A stretch of DNA of 64,000 bases from Methylobacter sp. (lineage in GTDB: Bacteria > Pseudomonadota > Gammaproteobacteria > Methylococcales > Methylomonadaceae), in assembly GCA_026399025.1 (NCBI GenBank), contig JAPLRU010000114.1:1-64000 (forward strand). The letters run 5' to 3'. The position numbers and the translations under genes were made by a program. The notes beneath the pieces are model-generated. The model made no database searches and was not told the origin of the DNA. It saw nothing but the letters and a program-made list of their open reading frames with translations. This document shows, piece after piece, positions 45,548-56,110 of this stretch. Position 1 is the stretch's first letter; each line of letters opens with the position of its first letter.

Positions 45548-47632
45548 ATGACAGATTTAGCGCATTACAGAAACATCGGCATCTTCGCTCACGTCGATGC
45601 CGGTAAAACCACGACTACCGAACGGATTTTAAAACTTACCGGTAAAATCCACAAAATCGGTGAAGTACACGATGGCGCGGCAACCACTGACTTCATGGAA
45701 CAGGAACAGGAGCGCGGTATCACCATTCAGTCTGCGGCGACTACTTGTTTCTGGAAAGACTACCGCTTTAATATTATCGACACCCCAGGGCACGTTGATT
45801 TTACTATCGAAGTTTATCGTTCATTGAAAGTTCTTGACGGCGGTATCGGCGTTTTCTGCGGTTCAGGCGGCGTAGAACCTCAATCGGAAACCAACTGGCG
45901 TTATGCTAACGACTCAGAAGTGGCCCGGGTTATCTATATCAATAAACTGGATCGCATCGGCGCTGACTTCTACCGTGTGGTTAAGCAAGTTGAAGACGTG
46001 CTCGGCGCCGTGCCGTTGGTTATGACCTTGCCTATCGGTACTGAAGATAAATTCTCCGGCGTGGTTGACCTGCTGACGCGCAAAGCCTGGATATGGGATG
46101 ATTCCGGCGACCCGATGAATTACGAAATTAAAGACGTCCCGGCCGACATGGTGGCTGATACTGAAAAATGGCGCGAAAAAATGATCGACCAAGTTGCCGA
46201 TCAGTTTGACGATGTCATGGAAAAATATCTTGAAGGCGAAGAGCCTGATGTTGACACCATCAAGCGTTGTATCCGTAAGGGTACGATTAACCTGGACTTC
46301 TTCCCGACTTTCTGCGGCTCATCGTTTAAAAACAAAGGCGTACAGCTGGTGCTTGACGGCGTCGTCGATTACCTGCCTTGCCCGACAGAAGTTAAACCGC
46401 AGCCCGAAGTCGATCTGGAAGGTAACGCAACAGGCAGCTTTGCTATCGTTGATGCCGAAAAACCGCTACGCGCTCTGGCCTTTAAGATTATGGACGACCG
46501 CTTTGGCGCGTTAACTTTCCTGCGCATTTACTCCGGCAAATTGGAAAAAGGCACTTCCGTACTGAATACCTTTACCGGCAAAACCGAGCGTATCGGCCGT
46601 ATTGTGGAAATGCACGCCGATACCCGTAATGAACTTGATTCGGCTCAAGCCGGTGATATTGTTGCGGTACTGGGTATGAAGAACGTGCAAACCGGTCATA
46701 CGCTGTGCGATCCTAAGTTCCCTGCAACATTGGAACCGATGGTCTTCCCTGATCCTGTTATCTCACTGGCGATTTCACCGAAAGACAAAGCGGCTTCCGA
46801 AAAAATGGGTATCGCGCTGGGCAAAATGATTCAGGAAGATCCGTCTTTCCACGTTGAAACCGATGAAGACAGCGGCGAAACCATTCTTAAAGGCATGGGC
46901 GAGCTACATCTTGACATTAAAGTCGACATCTTAAGACGTACCCATGGCGTTGACGTTATCGTCGGTAAACCCCAAGTGGCCTACCGCGAAACCATCACCA
47001 AAGCGGTTGAAGACGAATATACCCACAAGAAGCAATCAGGCGGTTCAGGTCAATACGGTAAAATCAACTACATTATCGAGCCAGGCGAGCCAGGCAGTGG
47101 TTTTGTCTTTGAATCGGCGGTTACCGGCGGTAACGTGCCGCGCGAATACTGGCCGGCGGTTGAAAAAGGCTTTAAGAGCATGTTGGATAAAGGCGTTCTG
47201 GCCGGATTCCCTTGCTTGGACTTTAAAGTTATCTTAACCGACGGAGCTTTCCACGCGGTTGACTCTTCTGCGATTGCGTTTGAAATCGCGGCGAAAGCGG
47301 CTTTTCGTCAATCGATTCCAAAAGCGGGTCCGCAGTTGATTGAACCGATCATGAAAGTGGATACGTTTACGCCATCCGATCATGTCGGTGATGTGATCGG
47401 CGACCTTAACCGTCGCCGCGGCATGATTAAATCCCAGGATCCGGGCGTAACCGGTGTGCGTATTAAATCGGACGTTCCACTGAGTGAGATGTTCGGTTAT
47501 ATCGGTGATTTACGCACCATGACCTCGGGTCGCGGTCAATTCTCCATGGAATTCTCGCACTATTTACCGTGCCCGAAAAATGTGGCGGAAGAAGTTATCA
47601 AAGAAGTGAACGAACGCAATAAAAAGAAATAA
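45548..47632 (+). CDS. fusA: Elongation factor G (second-type EF-G, stand-alone)
   Basis: 694 residues, full length. GTPase motifs [15 protein letters not shown] (~12-26), [16 protein letters not shown] (~79-94) and [10 protein letters not shown] (~131-140); domains II-V follow, including [14 protein letters not shown] and [11 protein letters not shown]. It catalyses translocation on the ribosome. Differences from canonical EF-G ([40 protein letters not shown]) and its lone position, not in rpsL-rpsG-fusA-tuf, suggest the EF-G2 paralogue class, which may have a specialised role. It begins ~30 bp after the structured RNA; a hairpin at 47645-47671 ends it. Confidence 0.92.
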   Translation: MTDLAHYRNIGIFAHVDAGKTTTTERILKLTGKIHKIGEVHDGAATTDFMEQEQERGITIQSAATTCFWKDYRFNIIDTPGHVDFTIEVYRSLKVLDGGIGVFCGSGGVEPQSETNWRYANDSEVARVIYINKLDRIGADFYRVVKQVEDVLGAVPLVMTLPIGTEDKFSGVVDLLTRKAWIWDDSGDPMNYEIKDVPADMVADTEKWREKMIDQVADQFDDVMEKYLEGEEPDVDTIKRCIRKGTINLDFFPTFCGSSFKNKGVQLVLDGVVDYLPCPTEVKPQPEVDLEGNATGSFAIVDAEKPLRALAFKIMDDRFGALTFLRIYSGKLEKGTSVLNTFTGKTERIGRIVEMHADTRNELDSAQAGDIVAVLGMKNVQTGHTLCDPKFPATLEPMVFPDPVISLAISPKDKAASEKMGIALGKMIQEDPSFHVETDEDSGETILKGMGELHLDIKVDILRRTHGVDVIVGKPQVAYRETITKAVEDEYTHKKQSGGSGQYGKINYIIEPGEPGSGFVFESAVTGGNVPREYWPAVEKGFKSMLDKGVLAGFPCLDFKVILTDGAFHAVDSSAIAFEIAAKAAFRQSIPKAGPQLIEPIMKVDTFTPSDHVGDVIGDLNRRRGMIKSQDPGVTGVRIKSDVPLSEMFGYIGDLRTMTSGRGQFSMEFSHYLPCPKNVAEEVIKEVNERNKKK

Positions 47633-47644
47633 TCTGTAACCGTT

Positions 47645-47671
47645 AAGCCGGGCACTTTGTTTGCCCGGCTT
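47645..47671 (+). terminator. Terminator-like hairpin after EF-G
   Basis: AAGCCGGGCA (47645-47654) pairs with TGCCCGGCTT (47662-47671), 7-nt loop, 13 bp after the stop codon; followed by a weak pyrimidine tract (ATACTCTCCTT). Confidence 0.7.
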
Positions 47672-47804
47672 ATACTCTCCTTAACAGTCGATTAGCTCAG
47701 ATCCAATAACCGTTAAACCACGGCCCCTCGTTCCAACCGGCAAATCCGCAAGAATCACAGTTCGTCTTTCAAGCGCCTAGTTTTTATCGGCGATGTTTTT
47801 TTGG

Positions 47805-49418
47805 TTAATGTGTGTATTGAATATTATCCAATTCTTTTTGGAGGCTGCCGATCTGATCGTGAGCAACACCTATTTGAATGGCTTTGTTGATATAAGACTG
47901 AGCATGCATGGATTTTCTGGGATCGGGCTTGGATGTTTTCAGGTCATGGATAATAATCTTCAACATATTTAACAGGATTGTTTGGTTATTAGGCATTTTC
48001 TCGATGGCTTTTTCAAAAACAGCGAGAGCCTCTTTAATCTCGCCCCGCTTAAATAGATTAACGCCCTCATTGTTGATTTCTATAAGTTCTTGTTTTATCC
48101 GGCCGATTAGGTCGGTGGCGTAATTATCACTAATAAATGTCCTGCACATCTTGTCGATGTCGGCGATAAAATGTTTATCATCAATATTGGTTTTAATTAA
48201 ATCGGCAAGAATCTCTTCCGCAATTTCGCCGAACCCGCTCTGATGCCTGATTTTTGCCATTTCCAGCAGCAGTTCCCTGGATATTTGTTTGCCATATTGC
48301 TCGTGTAACTTAAACGCTTTTTCATAAGGCTCTTTCGCGACGCCATAATTTTTTGCTTTTTGAATATCGATTTCGAGTATTGCCGCTCTGAGTCTTGAAT
48401 CGGGATCGTTAAAAAAAGACTTGTTCATTTCGTTGAGTGTTTTTAGTGCGTCGCCGGCTAAATTAGACTTTAAATAGACATTAGCCAAACCTGAAAAGTC
48501 ACTGGATGAGCCATGCACAGAATATTTACCTAAATTAATAGCCGCTTTATACGCTTTTTTTGCAACCTCAATATTTTCAGCTTTATCGGCCAACGAGGCC
48601 AATCGCTGCTGCCTTAAAATAGCTTGAGGCGAGACGCCGATTGCCTGATTAAGCGCCGCTAATGCAGCTTCATTGTCGTTTAAAGCTTCGTGCGCTTTTG
48701 CTAACCAGTCATAAGCTTCCAGCATCATGGGATATTGCTCGACGAACTGTTTTAAAGACTCGATAGCCTGTTCATAATCGCCCTTTAAAAAAACGATAAT
48801 AATCAAACCTAAGCTGGCCCATGGCAGCTCTCTTTCTTGCAATACATCCTGATAAATTTTTTGCGCCGCCTGGAAATCCCTGATGATCAGCGCAAGTTCG
48901 GCGCGTATTTTCAATACATGCAAATGCGTTTTCTTATTGTCCTGCTGAAGCAGCTTCTCGCAGTTTTGTATCGCTTGATAAATATTGCCGGTATCTATTT
49001 CTCGCTCAATGCCGGCAAGATATTCTTTGCGGGCAATACAGCGTTCGATCCGGGTTGACAGTTGCAAGCGGTTAAACGGCTTGATCAGGTAATCGTCGGG
49101 TTTGCAGTCTAGAGCGCTAAGCACCATATTCTTACTTTGCTCAACGGTGATCATGATAAAAATAGCGTTGAATGGCAGCAGCTTAAAATATTTTGCTTCC
49201 TCCAGAACTTGCTGGCCGTTTTTTCCGTCGCCAAGATTGTAATCGCAGAGCACTATATCGAATTGGCAGCGTCTCATCTCGACTATGCCGTTAACACCGG
49301 TTCCCGCTTCAACGATATGACGGGCTCCCAGTGAGTACAGTATGTGTTTAATGGTTTCCCGTATGATTGCTTGGTCTTCAACGACCAGAATCTTTTTTAC
49401 ATCAAAGTTTAATTTCAT
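47805..49418 (-). CDS. Response regulator with TPR output (REC-TPR)
   Basis: 537 residues. Receiver ~8-125: ILVVEDQAIIRETI, VLCDYNLGDGKNG, IFIMITVEQ, DYLIKPFNRLQL. The remainder, ~135-535, is helical with several TPR-like units (e.g. YEQAIESLKQFVEQYPMMLEAYDWLAKAHEAL; EAALAALNQAIGVSP; GEIKEALAVFEKAIEKMPNN). No DNA-binding or enzymatic output is present, so it probably acts through protein-protein contact. It follows pcm on the same strand with a 175-bp gap and may share the surE-pcm transcript, though a separate promoter is possible. Confidence 0.88.
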   Translation of the reverse strand: MKLNFDVKKILVVEDQAIIRETIKHILYSLGARHIVEAGTGVNGIVEMRRCQFDIVLCDYNLGDGKNGQQVLEEAKYFKLLPFNAIFIMITVEQSKNMVLSALDCKPDDYLIKPFNRLQLSTRIERCIARKEYLAGIEREIDTGNIYQAIQNCEKLLQQDNKKTHLHVLKIRAELALIIRDFQAAQKIYQDVLQERELPWASLGLIIIVFLKGDYEQAIESLKQFVEQYPMMLEAYDWLAKAHEALNDNEAALAALNQAIGVSPQAILRQQRLASLADKAENIEVAKKAYKAAINLGKYSVHGSSSDFSGLANVYLKSNLAGDALKTLNEMNKSFFNDPDSRLRAAILEIDIQKAKNYGVAKEPYEKAFKLHEQYGKQISRELLLEMAKIRHQSGFGEIAEEILADLIKTNIDDKHFIADIDKMCRTFISDNYATDLIGRIKQELIEINNEGVNLFKRGEIKEALAVFEKAIEKMPNNQTILLNMLKIIIHDLKTSKPDPRKSMHAQSYINKAIQIGVAHDQIGSLQKELDNIQYTH

Positions 49419-49593
49419 AAGGGCCGATCATAACCTTAAATTGGCGCACAAAATCGACTTCATTGCCACTGGGTTAACGCCGCAAAAGGATTTATCGGCA
49501 CGGGATAGCGCCAAATAAAGTATCGAGAAACGGATAGCGCGTAAATCTTCGGCTGCACGCCGAGGTTTTGGTCGCGCAGTGTTTGGAGCATGG

Positions 49594-50259
49594 TTATTTT
49601 CGTCCCGATAAAAACGGCACGAAAATAACCGGTTCCAGTTTTTTAACTTCATAACCGTCTTCGGTACGGGTCACTTGCTGTAAGCGTTGCTTATCGCCAT
49701 TGCCGATCGGGATGATCATCACCGCGCCTACAGCCATTTGCAGCAATAGATTTTCCGGAATTTCCGGCGGTGCGGCAGCCACTAGAATGCCGTCGTAGGG
49801 CGCATGATCCAACCATCCCCAACCGCCGTCACTGTGCTGAAAACTGACGTTCTTGAGCTTTAAATCCCATAAGCGGTTTTTGGCTTTTTTCTGCAACGGC
49901 GCAATTCTTTCAACGGAATAGACATGATCGACCAGCTGCGCCAGGATGGCCGTTTGGTAGCCGCAACCGGTGCCGATTTCCAATACTTTTGTTAAGCGGT
50001 TGTTGGATGCCGTCAGCAGCAGCTCGGTCATCTTGGCGACGATATACGGTTGGGAAATAGTTTGGCTATAACCAATCGGCAGCGCGGTGTCTTCATAAGC
50101 CCGGCTGGCCAAAGCCTCATCCATAAAAATATGTCGGGGCGTATTGCGCATCACATCCAGAATTTTATGATTGCTGATGCCCTGCTCCATTAATCGATTG
50201 ATCATGCGTTCACGGGTACGCAATGAGGTCATGCCTATTCCTTGCAGGCTTTGAGTCAT
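49594..50259 (-). CDS. pcm: Protein-L-isoaspartate O-methyltransferase
   Basis: 221 residues. Family motifs: [21 protein letters not shown] at the start, [19 protein letters not shown] (~56-74), SAM-binding [18 protein letters not shown] (~91-108), and the C-terminal [20 protein letters not shown]. It methylates L-isoaspartyl residues in damaged proteins for repair. Its ATG overlaps the surE stop by 4 bp, so the two are translationally coupled as in many Gammaproteobacteria; the usual nlpD-rpoS that follow are absent here. Confidence 0.95.
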   Translation of the reverse strand: MTQSLQGIGMTSLRTRERMINRLMEQGISNHKILDVMRNTPRHIFMDEALASRAYEDTALPIGYSQTISQPYIVAKMTELLLTASNNRLTKVLEIGTGCGYQTAILAQLVDHVYSVERIAPLQKKAKNRLWDLKLKNVSFQHSDGGWGWLDHAPYDGILVAAAPPEIPENLLLQMAVGAVMIIPIGNGDKQRLQQVTRTEDGYEVKKLEPVIFVPFLSGRK

Positions 50260-51011
50260 ACGTCATGCTCCTTGGGTAACCAGGCCTTTAAATCGTTAAG
50301 CCGGTCATATCGAGTCAAATCCAATTGCAACGGGGTAACCGACACGAAACCCGCGCTAACGGCGTAAAAGTCGGTTCCGGGACCGGCATCCTGCTCCGCC
50401 CCCGGCGGCCCTACCCAGTAAATAATACGTCCACGAGGATCGGCAGTCTTGATGACCGGCTCCGATTTATGCCGCTGCCCGAGACGCGTTGCCTGATAAC
50501 CTTTTAAGTCTTTAAGGTCGACGTCCGGAACGTTGACATTAAGAATCGTATCTTGCGGCAAAGGATGGTTAATTAATTGTTGTAACAGTGTGACTGCAAC
50601 CTGGGCTGCGGTTTCAAAATGACTGGGATTACTGCCGGCCAGTGAAATGGCAACGGCGGGCAAGCCTAAGAAACGCCCCTCGGAGGCTGCCGCAACCGTT
50701 CCTGAATAAAGTACGTCATCGCCTAAATTGGCGCCATGATTAATCCCGGCAAATACCATATCCGGCTCTTTTTTCAGTAAACCGGTGATGGCCAAATGCA
50801 CGCAATCCGTGGGTGTGCCGTCGACTTTAATAAAGCCGTTGTCTGCGGCGTAAGCGCGTAACGGCATTTCCAACGTTAATGAATTACTTGCCGCACTGCG
50901 GTTTCTATCCGGAGCGACCACCGATATTTCGGCATGTCCACGCAATGCATTGGCTAATGCATTCAGTCCTTCAGCCAAGTATCCGTCATCATTACTTAAC
51001 AAAATATGCAT
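50256..51011 (-). CDS. surE: 5'/3'-nucleotidase SurE
   Basis: ATG at 51011 is the start, giving [16 protein letters not shown]; the frame opens two codons earlier at a TTG without need. 251 residues. The N-terminal metal-binding pair [21 protein letters not shown] (~37-51), [11 protein letters not shown] (~67-77) and [21 protein letters not shown] (~92-112) are all conserved. It is a stationary-phase nucleotidase and exopolyphosphatase. First gene of surE-pcm and divergent from the Smr gene. Confidence 0.95.
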   Translation of the reverse strand: MHILLSNDDGYLAEGLNALANALRGHAEISVVAPDRNRSAASNSLTLEMPLRAYAADNGFIKVDGTPTDCVHLAITGLLKKEPDMVFAGINHGANLGDDVLYSGTVAAASEGRFLGLPAVAISLAGSNPSHFETAAQVAVTLLQQLINHPLPQDTILNVNVPDVDLKDLKGYQATRLGQRHKSEPVIKTADPRGRIIYWVGPPGAEQDAGPGTDFYAVSAGFVSVTPLQLDLTRYDRLNDLKAWLPKEHDV

Positions 51012-51085
51012 TATCAATCGCCCTAAAGCCGATTAAGCTATAAAATCAACCATATTAGCAACAATACCCAACAAAATCAGCTTCC

Positions 51086-51637
51086 GTGGCAAAAAAAATA
51101 ATTACTCCAGAAGACTGCGATTTATTTCGTCAATCTATCGGCAAAGTACATACCGTAAAAAGCGATAAAGTGCTATTAACAGACGCTTACAAACCTAAGC
51201 CTTTTCCTAAAGCGCCGACTGTCGATGTGCAGGGGCATTTAATCGATACGGTCGAGCTTGATGTTGAAAAAGTGGGTCTTGAAGACTCGCTAAGTTTTAT
51301 GATGCCGGGACTGCAACATAATGTCCTGAAAAAATTGCGCAAAGGCCAGTTTGGCTTGGATGCGGAAATCGACCTGCATGGACTAAACAGTAATGAAGCA
51401 AAACGGCAACTGTTGCATTTTTTGCATGACTGCGTGGAAGACGGTTACCGCTGTGTTCATATTGTCCACGGCAAAGGTTATCGTTCGGCCGATAATCATC
51501 CGGTATTAAAAAACAACCTCAATGTATGGTTAAGACAACATAAAGACGTTCAGGCTTTTTGCTCAGCTCCGCTTAAAGACGGAGGCACCGGGGCTGTTTT
51601 TGTGTTGCTGCAATTATCCGGAAAATATGATGCTTAA
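51086..51637 (+). CDS. Smr-domain protein (SmrA-like)
   Basis: 183 residues. The N-terminal ~90 residues are charged and helical (ITPEDCDLFRQSIGKV; PGLQHNVLKKLRKGQ); the C-terminal Smr domain has DLHGLNSNEAKRQLLHFL (~98-115), VHIVHGKGYRSADNHPVLK (~131-149) and the final GGTGAVFVLL. Stand-alone Smr proteins nick or process nucleic acids, and the HGKG motif is present. It is divergent from surE with a 74-bp shared promoter gap. Confidence 0.92.
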   Translation: MAKKIITPEDCDLFRQSIGKVHTVKSDKVLLTDAYKPKPFPKAPTVDVQGHLIDTVELDVEKVGLEDSLSFMMPGLQHNVLKKLRKGQFGLDAEIDLHGLNSNEAKRQLLHFLHDCVEDGYRCVHIVHGKGYRSADNHPVLKNNLNVWLRQHKDVQAFCSAPLKDGGTGAVFVLLQLSGKYDA

Positions 51638-51808
51638 AACGTAACGCCTCGGTCGATAGCAACATAGAACGCGGATAATTATGATTGGAATAAGATTTGT
51701 TGAGTTATTTTGCAAAAATCCATTTATTTTAAATCTATCGTTCAGTGTTCGGCATAATTATCCGTGTTCCATTGCTTTTGCTCGCTGAGTAGCGACAAAA
51801 AACACAGA

Positions 51809-53137
51809 TTAACCGGAACGCGTTGCGCCGGGGGCGCTGAAAAACCGTTTCATCACGCTGATCATGTAATCGTGATCCAATACCCCGGCACTTTCCCTAA
51901 TGCTGTGCATTGCCCATAGGGGGTTGCCGACATCGATTGAGCGTATGCCCAGCTTTGCCGAGGTAATAGGCCCTATCGTGCTGCCGCAAGGCAGGTCGCA
52001 ACGGTGCGAGTATGTCTGATACGGTGCTCCGGCCTGTTCGCACCAGTCGGCAAACATCGCTGCCGACAGGCTTTCCGAGCTGTATCTGTGATTGGCGTTG
52101 ACTTTAATGACCGGACCTTTGTTGACGATGACTTTATGGCCGGGATCGTAAGCATTAGGAAAATTAGGCTGATAGGCATGCGCCATATCAGCGCTGATCA
52201 TGAAGCTTTTCGCCAGCGCTCTGGCGTAATCTTCGCTGTCGGTTGTGCTCGCCAGGGCTATTCGTTGGAGCACATCGGGCAAAAAGCTGCCATCCGCGCC
52301 TTTATTGCTCTCGCTACCGATTTCTTCATGGTCGAAGAAAGCGCAGACTAGGGTGTTATCCGGCGGTAAAGCGGCCGGATCAAGCAGCGCTTGCAATGCA
52401 GCATGGCACGAAGCCAAATTATCCAGCCGGCTATGCGCATAAAACTCGCTGTCCGGCCCCCAGAAAGCGCCTTTCTGAGTATCGTATACCGCCAAATCCC
52501 AGGATAAAATGCGCGCCGCGGCAATACCGGCTTGCTGTTGTAATAGCGCTGAGAAATATTCTTGCGGTAATTGCTGTTCGGCCGATGCCGACAAAATCAA
52601 CGGTAATTCGGTCTGTTTTTGCAGCTTTAGGCCATCCTCATTAACCGTCCTGTTCATGTGTATTGCCAGATTAGGCAAGCGCAGCAGCGGCTGGTCGAAT
52701 TTAATCAGCTTGCAGACTATCCGGTCCTGATCGTTTTTATAAGCAATCCGGCCGGCAAGGCTCAAATCCCTGTCTGTAAAAGTCGCCAGTATGGGCCCGC
52801 CGTAAATCTCGACACCCAGCCTTAACAAGCCATCCTCACTACTTGCGGCGTTCGGTTTGATTCTTAAGCCGGGAGAATCGGTATGTGCGCCGATAATGTT
52901 AAAGCCGGTTTCGGCTAGAGGCTTTTGGCCTTGTATGAACAAGACGATAGAGGAGTCGTCACGCACCACGTAATAACGTCCGCCAGGTTGCAAGGTCCAT
53001 TTGGCGGTTTCGTCAAGACGTTGCCACGACGGTGTTTGCTCGGCAAGCTGCGTTTCGATAGTGCTAATGACATGCCAGGGGCTCGGGCTGGCGTCGATAA
53101 AATCCAATAAATTTTGAACGTGTTGTTTGGCGCTCAT
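51809..53137 (-). CDS. apeB: M18 family aminopeptidase
   Basis: 442 residues. Metal and catalytic motifs of M18: [11 protein letters not shown] (~85-95), [20 protein letters not shown] (~267-286) and [13 protein letters not shown] (~316-328), plus [12 protein letters not shown] (~346-357). It removes N-terminal residues, in this family often acidic ones, using two zinc ions. Its ATG overlaps the msrB stop by 4 bp (ATGA), so it is coupled to the repair gene upstream. Confidence 0.94.
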   Translation of the reverse strand: MSAKQHVQNLLDFIDASPSPWHVISTIETQLAEQTPSWQRLDETAKWTLQPGGRYYVVRDDSSIVLFIQGQKPLAETGFNIIGAHTDSPGLRIKPNAASSEDGLLRLGVEIYGGPILATFTDRDLSLAGRIAYKNDQDRIVCKLIKFDQPLLRLPNLAIHMNRTVNEDGLKLQKQTELPLILSASAEQQLPQEYFSALLQQQAGIAAARILSWDLAVYDTQKGAFWGPDSEFYAHSRLDNLASCHAALQALLDPAALPPDNTLVCAFFDHEEIGSESNKGADGSFLPDVLQRIALASTTDSEDYARALAKSFMISADMAHAYQPNFPNAYDPGHKVIVNKGPVIKVNANHRYSSESLSAAMFADWCEQAGAPYQTYSHRCDLPCGSTIGPITSAKLGIRSIDVGNPLWAMHSIRESAGVLDHDYMISVMKRFFSAPGATRSG

Positions 53138-53532
53138 GATCTCTCTTTTAAATCTAACGCTGCGGAATTAATGCAGTAGCGCAATCCTGTCGGTTGCGGA
53201 CCGTCTTCAAAGACATGGCCCAAATGCGCCTCACAGGATTTACAGGTTATTTCAACTCTACGCATCCCGTGGCTGGTGTCGGCATGTTCAGCCACGCTGT
53301 GTTCGGACAGTGCGGCCCGGAAACTCGGCCAACCGGAACCTGAATCATACTTGGCCGCCGAATCGAATAACGGATTGCCGCAACATACGCAATGATAAAT
53401 GCCGTCTTTTTTACAATCGGCATATTTGCCGGTAAAAGGCGGCTCGGTCGCTTTCAGGCGGCAAATACTGAATTGCTCCGGCGTTAATTTTTGTTGCCAT
53501 TGTTCATTAGCGTCGCGATCTTGATCGGTCAT
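53134..53532 (-). CDS. msrB: Peptide-methionine (R)-S-oxide reductase
   Basis: 132 residues. Zinc-binding CVCC (~48) and CKSC (~98) pairs, the conserved [10 protein letters not shown] (~62-71), the [10 protein letters not shown] stretch (~104-113), and the catalytic cysteine in RYCINS (~120). It reduces methionine-R-sulfoxide in oxidised proteins. It is first gene of the msrB-apeB pair, divergent from oadG. Confidence 0.95.
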   Translation of the reverse strand: MTDQDRDANEQWQQKLTPEQFSICRLKATEPPFTGKYADCKKDGIYHCVCCGNPLFDSAAKYDSGSGWPSFRAALSEHSVAEHADTSHGMRRVEITCKSCEAHLGHVFEDGPQPTGLRYCINSAALDLKERS

Positions 53533-53687
53533 ATTTTTACCCCCGTAACAACTATTTATAATGGCGCGTATTGTACGCGTTCAAGATCGGATAGCCAAAA
53601 GACCGATTATCTGGAAAAACATCGACTAGTTATGATTTTTGCCTATGCTACAATGCAATCGTTAAAAATTTAAACAAGTGATCAACT

Positions 53688-53945
53688 ATGACTGAACAAA
53701 TGACTAGCGGAATCGAATTAATGTTTGCCGGAATGGGCATCGTGTTCCTGTTTTTGACTATGCTGGTAGGCGCCATCAACATTATGTCAGCCTTGGTACA
53801 ACGCTATTTCCCGGAAGTGCCGCTAACGAAAACAGTTCCCGGCATTACCACCGACATTGACAAAAGCGTGGTTGCGGCGATAACAGCCGCCGTCCATCAG
53901 TATCGGAAAAAACATAACGGACACGGCCATAAGGTCAATGATTAA
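53688..53945 (+). CDS. oadG: Oxaloacetate decarboxylase gamma subunit
   Basis: 85 residues. A single membrane helix ~7-33 (IELMFAGMGIVFLFLTMLVG), a linker, and a short C-terminal basic tail ending AAVHQYRKKHNGHGHKVND; histidines near the tail match the zinc-binding end of OadG. It anchors the alpha subunit to the beta subunit in the sodium-pumping complex. First gene of oadG-oadA-oadB; the 85-bp gap to oadA contains a dispersed-repeat remnant. Confidence 0.9.
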   Translation: MTEQMTSGIELMFAGMGIVFLFLTMLVGAINIMSALVQRYFPEVPLTKTVPGITTDIDKSVVAAITAAVHQYRKKHNGHGHKVND

Positions 53946-54057
53946 ATATAGATAGAGCGCAGATAACGCGGATAAATATGATGAACGTTGATTCTCGTGT
54001 TCTATTTTTCTAACTGCTGAGTAATTACAAATGAATGTTTCAGGAGAAACAGCAAGC

Positions 54058-55869
54058 ATGACCAACACTATAAAGCAGCCCTTAGGCATTACCGAAGTCG
54101 TTCTGCGTGATGCCCATCAATCCATTTTGGCGACCCGGTTGCGCATTGAAGATATGCTGCCGATTTGTGAAAAGCTCGACCGGATCGGTTACTGGTCTAT
54201 CGAATCTTGGGGTGGAGCCACGTTTGACGCCTGTATCCGTTATCTGGGCGAAGATCCCTGGGAAAGGCTGCGCCTGCTCAAAGCCGCGATGCCCAACACG
54301 CCTCAGCAAATGCTGTTTCGCGGCCAGAATATTTTGGGTTACCGGCATTATGCCGATGATGTCGTGGATAAGTTTGTCGAGCGTTGCGTCATTAACGGTA
54401 TCGACGTGTTCCGCGTATTCGATGCGATGAACGACATGCGTAATATTAAACATGCCGTCAAAGCCGTACTCCGCACCGATGCCCATGCGCAAGGCACTAT
54501 CTCGTATACCACCAGCCCGGTCCATACCCTGGATTTATGGGTGGATCTGGGCAAACAAATTGAAGACATGGGCGCGCATTCCATTTGCATCAAAGACATG
54601 GCGGGGCTGCTCAAACCTTACGATGCCTTCGAATTGGTCAGCCGCCTGAAAGTCGCCACCGGGATTCCGATTCATCTGCATTGCCATGCCACCACCGGCT
54701 TACGTGTCGGCACCCTGATCAAAGCCGCCGAAGCGGGCGTGGACAATGTCGATACCGCGATTTCATCGATGAGCATGACTTACGGCCACAGTCCCACCGA
54801 AACTCTCGTTTCCAGCCTGGAAGGCTCCGGGCGCGACACTGGTCTGGATCTGGTCAAGCTGGAGCAGATCGCCACCTATTTCAGAGACGTGCGTAAAAAG
54901 TATGCGCAATATGAAGGCAGCCTAAAAGGCGTCGACAGCAGCATCCTGATTTCCCAAGTGCCGGGCGGCATGTTGACCAACATGGAAAGCCAACTGAAAG
55001 AGCAGGGCGCAGCCGATAAGATCGATCAAGTGATGTTGGAAATTCCCCGTGTCCGCGAGGACTTGGGTTTTATTCCGCTGGTCACCCCGACTTCGCAAAT
55101 TGTCGGCACCCAAGCCGTGATCAATGTAATGACCGGGGAACGCTACAAAAACATCACCAAGGAAACCGCCGGTGTTTTAAAAGGTGAATACGGCGCAACG
55201 CCCGCGCCGGTCAATAAAATCCTGCAAGACAAGGTATTGAACGGCGCACAGCCGATTACCTGTCGTCCGGCGGACTTGATTGCCCCGGAAATGGACAAAC
55301 TGATTGCCGAAGTGCGGGAAAAAGCCCAAGCCGAAGGCGTAACTCTCGCTGCCAGTATCGAGGAAGATGCTTTGATCAACGGCCTGTTTGCGCAAGTCGG
55401 CTGGAAGTTCCTGGTTAACCGGGGCAATCCGGCTGCTTTTGAACCGGCACCGAATGCAGAAGCTGCTGCTGCCGCTAATGCGCCTGAAGTAAGCACGGCT
55501 AATGCCGGTAATCCGGCCGGCCCAACTCAGCCGCAAACCGAAGCCTATACCGTCAACGTCGACGGCAGGAACTTCAGCGTTCTTGTCGGCGCCAACAACA
55601 CAGCCCTGACTATTCAACCGACGGTCGGAGCGACTCACGCCGCGTTGATAGCCAGCAGCGGTGCAGCGGTTGAATCGCCGATGGCCGGTAATATTTTAAA
55701 AGTCTTGGTCGATGTCGGCAGCATTGTGGCCGAAGGCGACGTCGTCGTTATCATGGAAGCGATGAAAATGGAGACCGAAGTCCGTTCCAAAACGGCCGGC
55801 ATTGTCAGCACGGTCAATATCAAAGAAGGCAGCGCTGTTGCCGGCGGCGATGTGCTGATTTTTTTATAA
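54058..55869 (+). CDS. oadA: Oxaloacetate decarboxylase alpha subunit (carboxyltransferase + biotin carrier)
   Basis: 603 residues from ATG 54058, preferred since AGGAG lies 11 nt before it; the in-frame ATG 54031 lacks a ribosome site. Carboxyltransferase TIM barrel ~5-290 with [20 protein letters not shown] (metal-binding D), [12 protein letters not shown] (~212-223), then PYC/OADA-type region to ~460, an Ala-Pro-rich linker (~465-495) and a biotinyl domain with the biotin lysine in MEAMKMETE (near ~572). It moves the carboxyl group of oxaloacetate to biotin. Confidence 0.94.
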   Translation: MTNTIKQPLGITEVVLRDAHQSILATRLRIEDMLPICEKLDRIGYWSIESWGGATFDACIRYLGEDPWERLRLLKAAMPNTPQQMLFRGQNILGYRHYADDVVDKFVERCVINGIDVFRVFDAMNDMRNIKHAVKAVLRTDAHAQGTISYTTSPVHTLDLWVDLGKQIEDMGAHSICIKDMAGLLKPYDAFELVSRLKVATGIPIHLHCHATTGLRVGTLIKAAEAGVDNVDTAISSMSMTYGHSPTETLVSSLEGSGRDTGLDLVKLEQIATYFRDVRKKYAQYEGSLKGVDSSILISQVPGGMLTNMESQLKEQGAADKIDQVMLEIPRVREDLGFIPLVTPTSQIVGTQAVINVMTGERYKNITKETAGVLKGEYGATPAPVNKILQDKVLNGAQPITCRPADLIAPEMDKLIAEVREKAQAEGVTLAASIEEDALINGLFAQVGWKFLVNRGNPAAFEPAPNAEAAAAANAPEVSTANAGNPAGPTQPQTEAYTVNVDGRNFSVLVGANNTALTIQPTVGATHAALIASSGAAVESPMAGNILKVLVDVGSIVAEGDVVVIMEAMKMETEVRSKTAGIVSTVNIKEGSAVAGGDVLIFL

Positions 55870-55948
55870 CTGAAAAATACGGCAAACACTTGTAACGACT
55901 TGGCCGTTAGAAAAATAGAACACAAATTCCAAAAATAGGCGGCACGAA

Positions 55949-55972
55949 TTTAGCCGGTCAACACCGGCTAAA
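55949..55972. terminator. Hairpin 1 in the oadA-oadB gap
   Basis: TTTAGCCGGT (55949-55958) and ACCGGCTAAA (55963-55972), perfect 10-bp stem, 4-nt loop CAAC. Followed by TAAAGCTTTG, so not a classical T-run. It may lower oadB expression or stabilise the upstream message. Confidence 0.55.
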
Positions 55973-55990
55973 TAAAGCTTTGTAACGATA

Positions 55991-56025
55991 TGTCCGGTTC
56001 CTCCGGTGTGCCTGGAAACCGGACA
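55991..56025. repeat. Hairpin 2 in the oadA-oadB gap
   Basis: TGTCCGGTT (55991-55999) pairs with AACCGGACA (56017-56025); the loop is 17 nt. Two hairpins in a 241-bp gap within an operon are unusual. Confidence 0.5.
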
Positions 56026-56110
56026 GGTTCGTACAGTGTTATCCGTGTTCTGTTATCAAAGCCGGCATCCGCTGAGCAGCTACAAACTATTTAAATAAAA
56101 GGGTCATCCC

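Noticed and set aside
49428..49652. 74-codon minus-strand frame between pcm and the REC-TPR gene
   Set aside because: It overlaps the 3' end of pcm in another frame and has no ribosome site.
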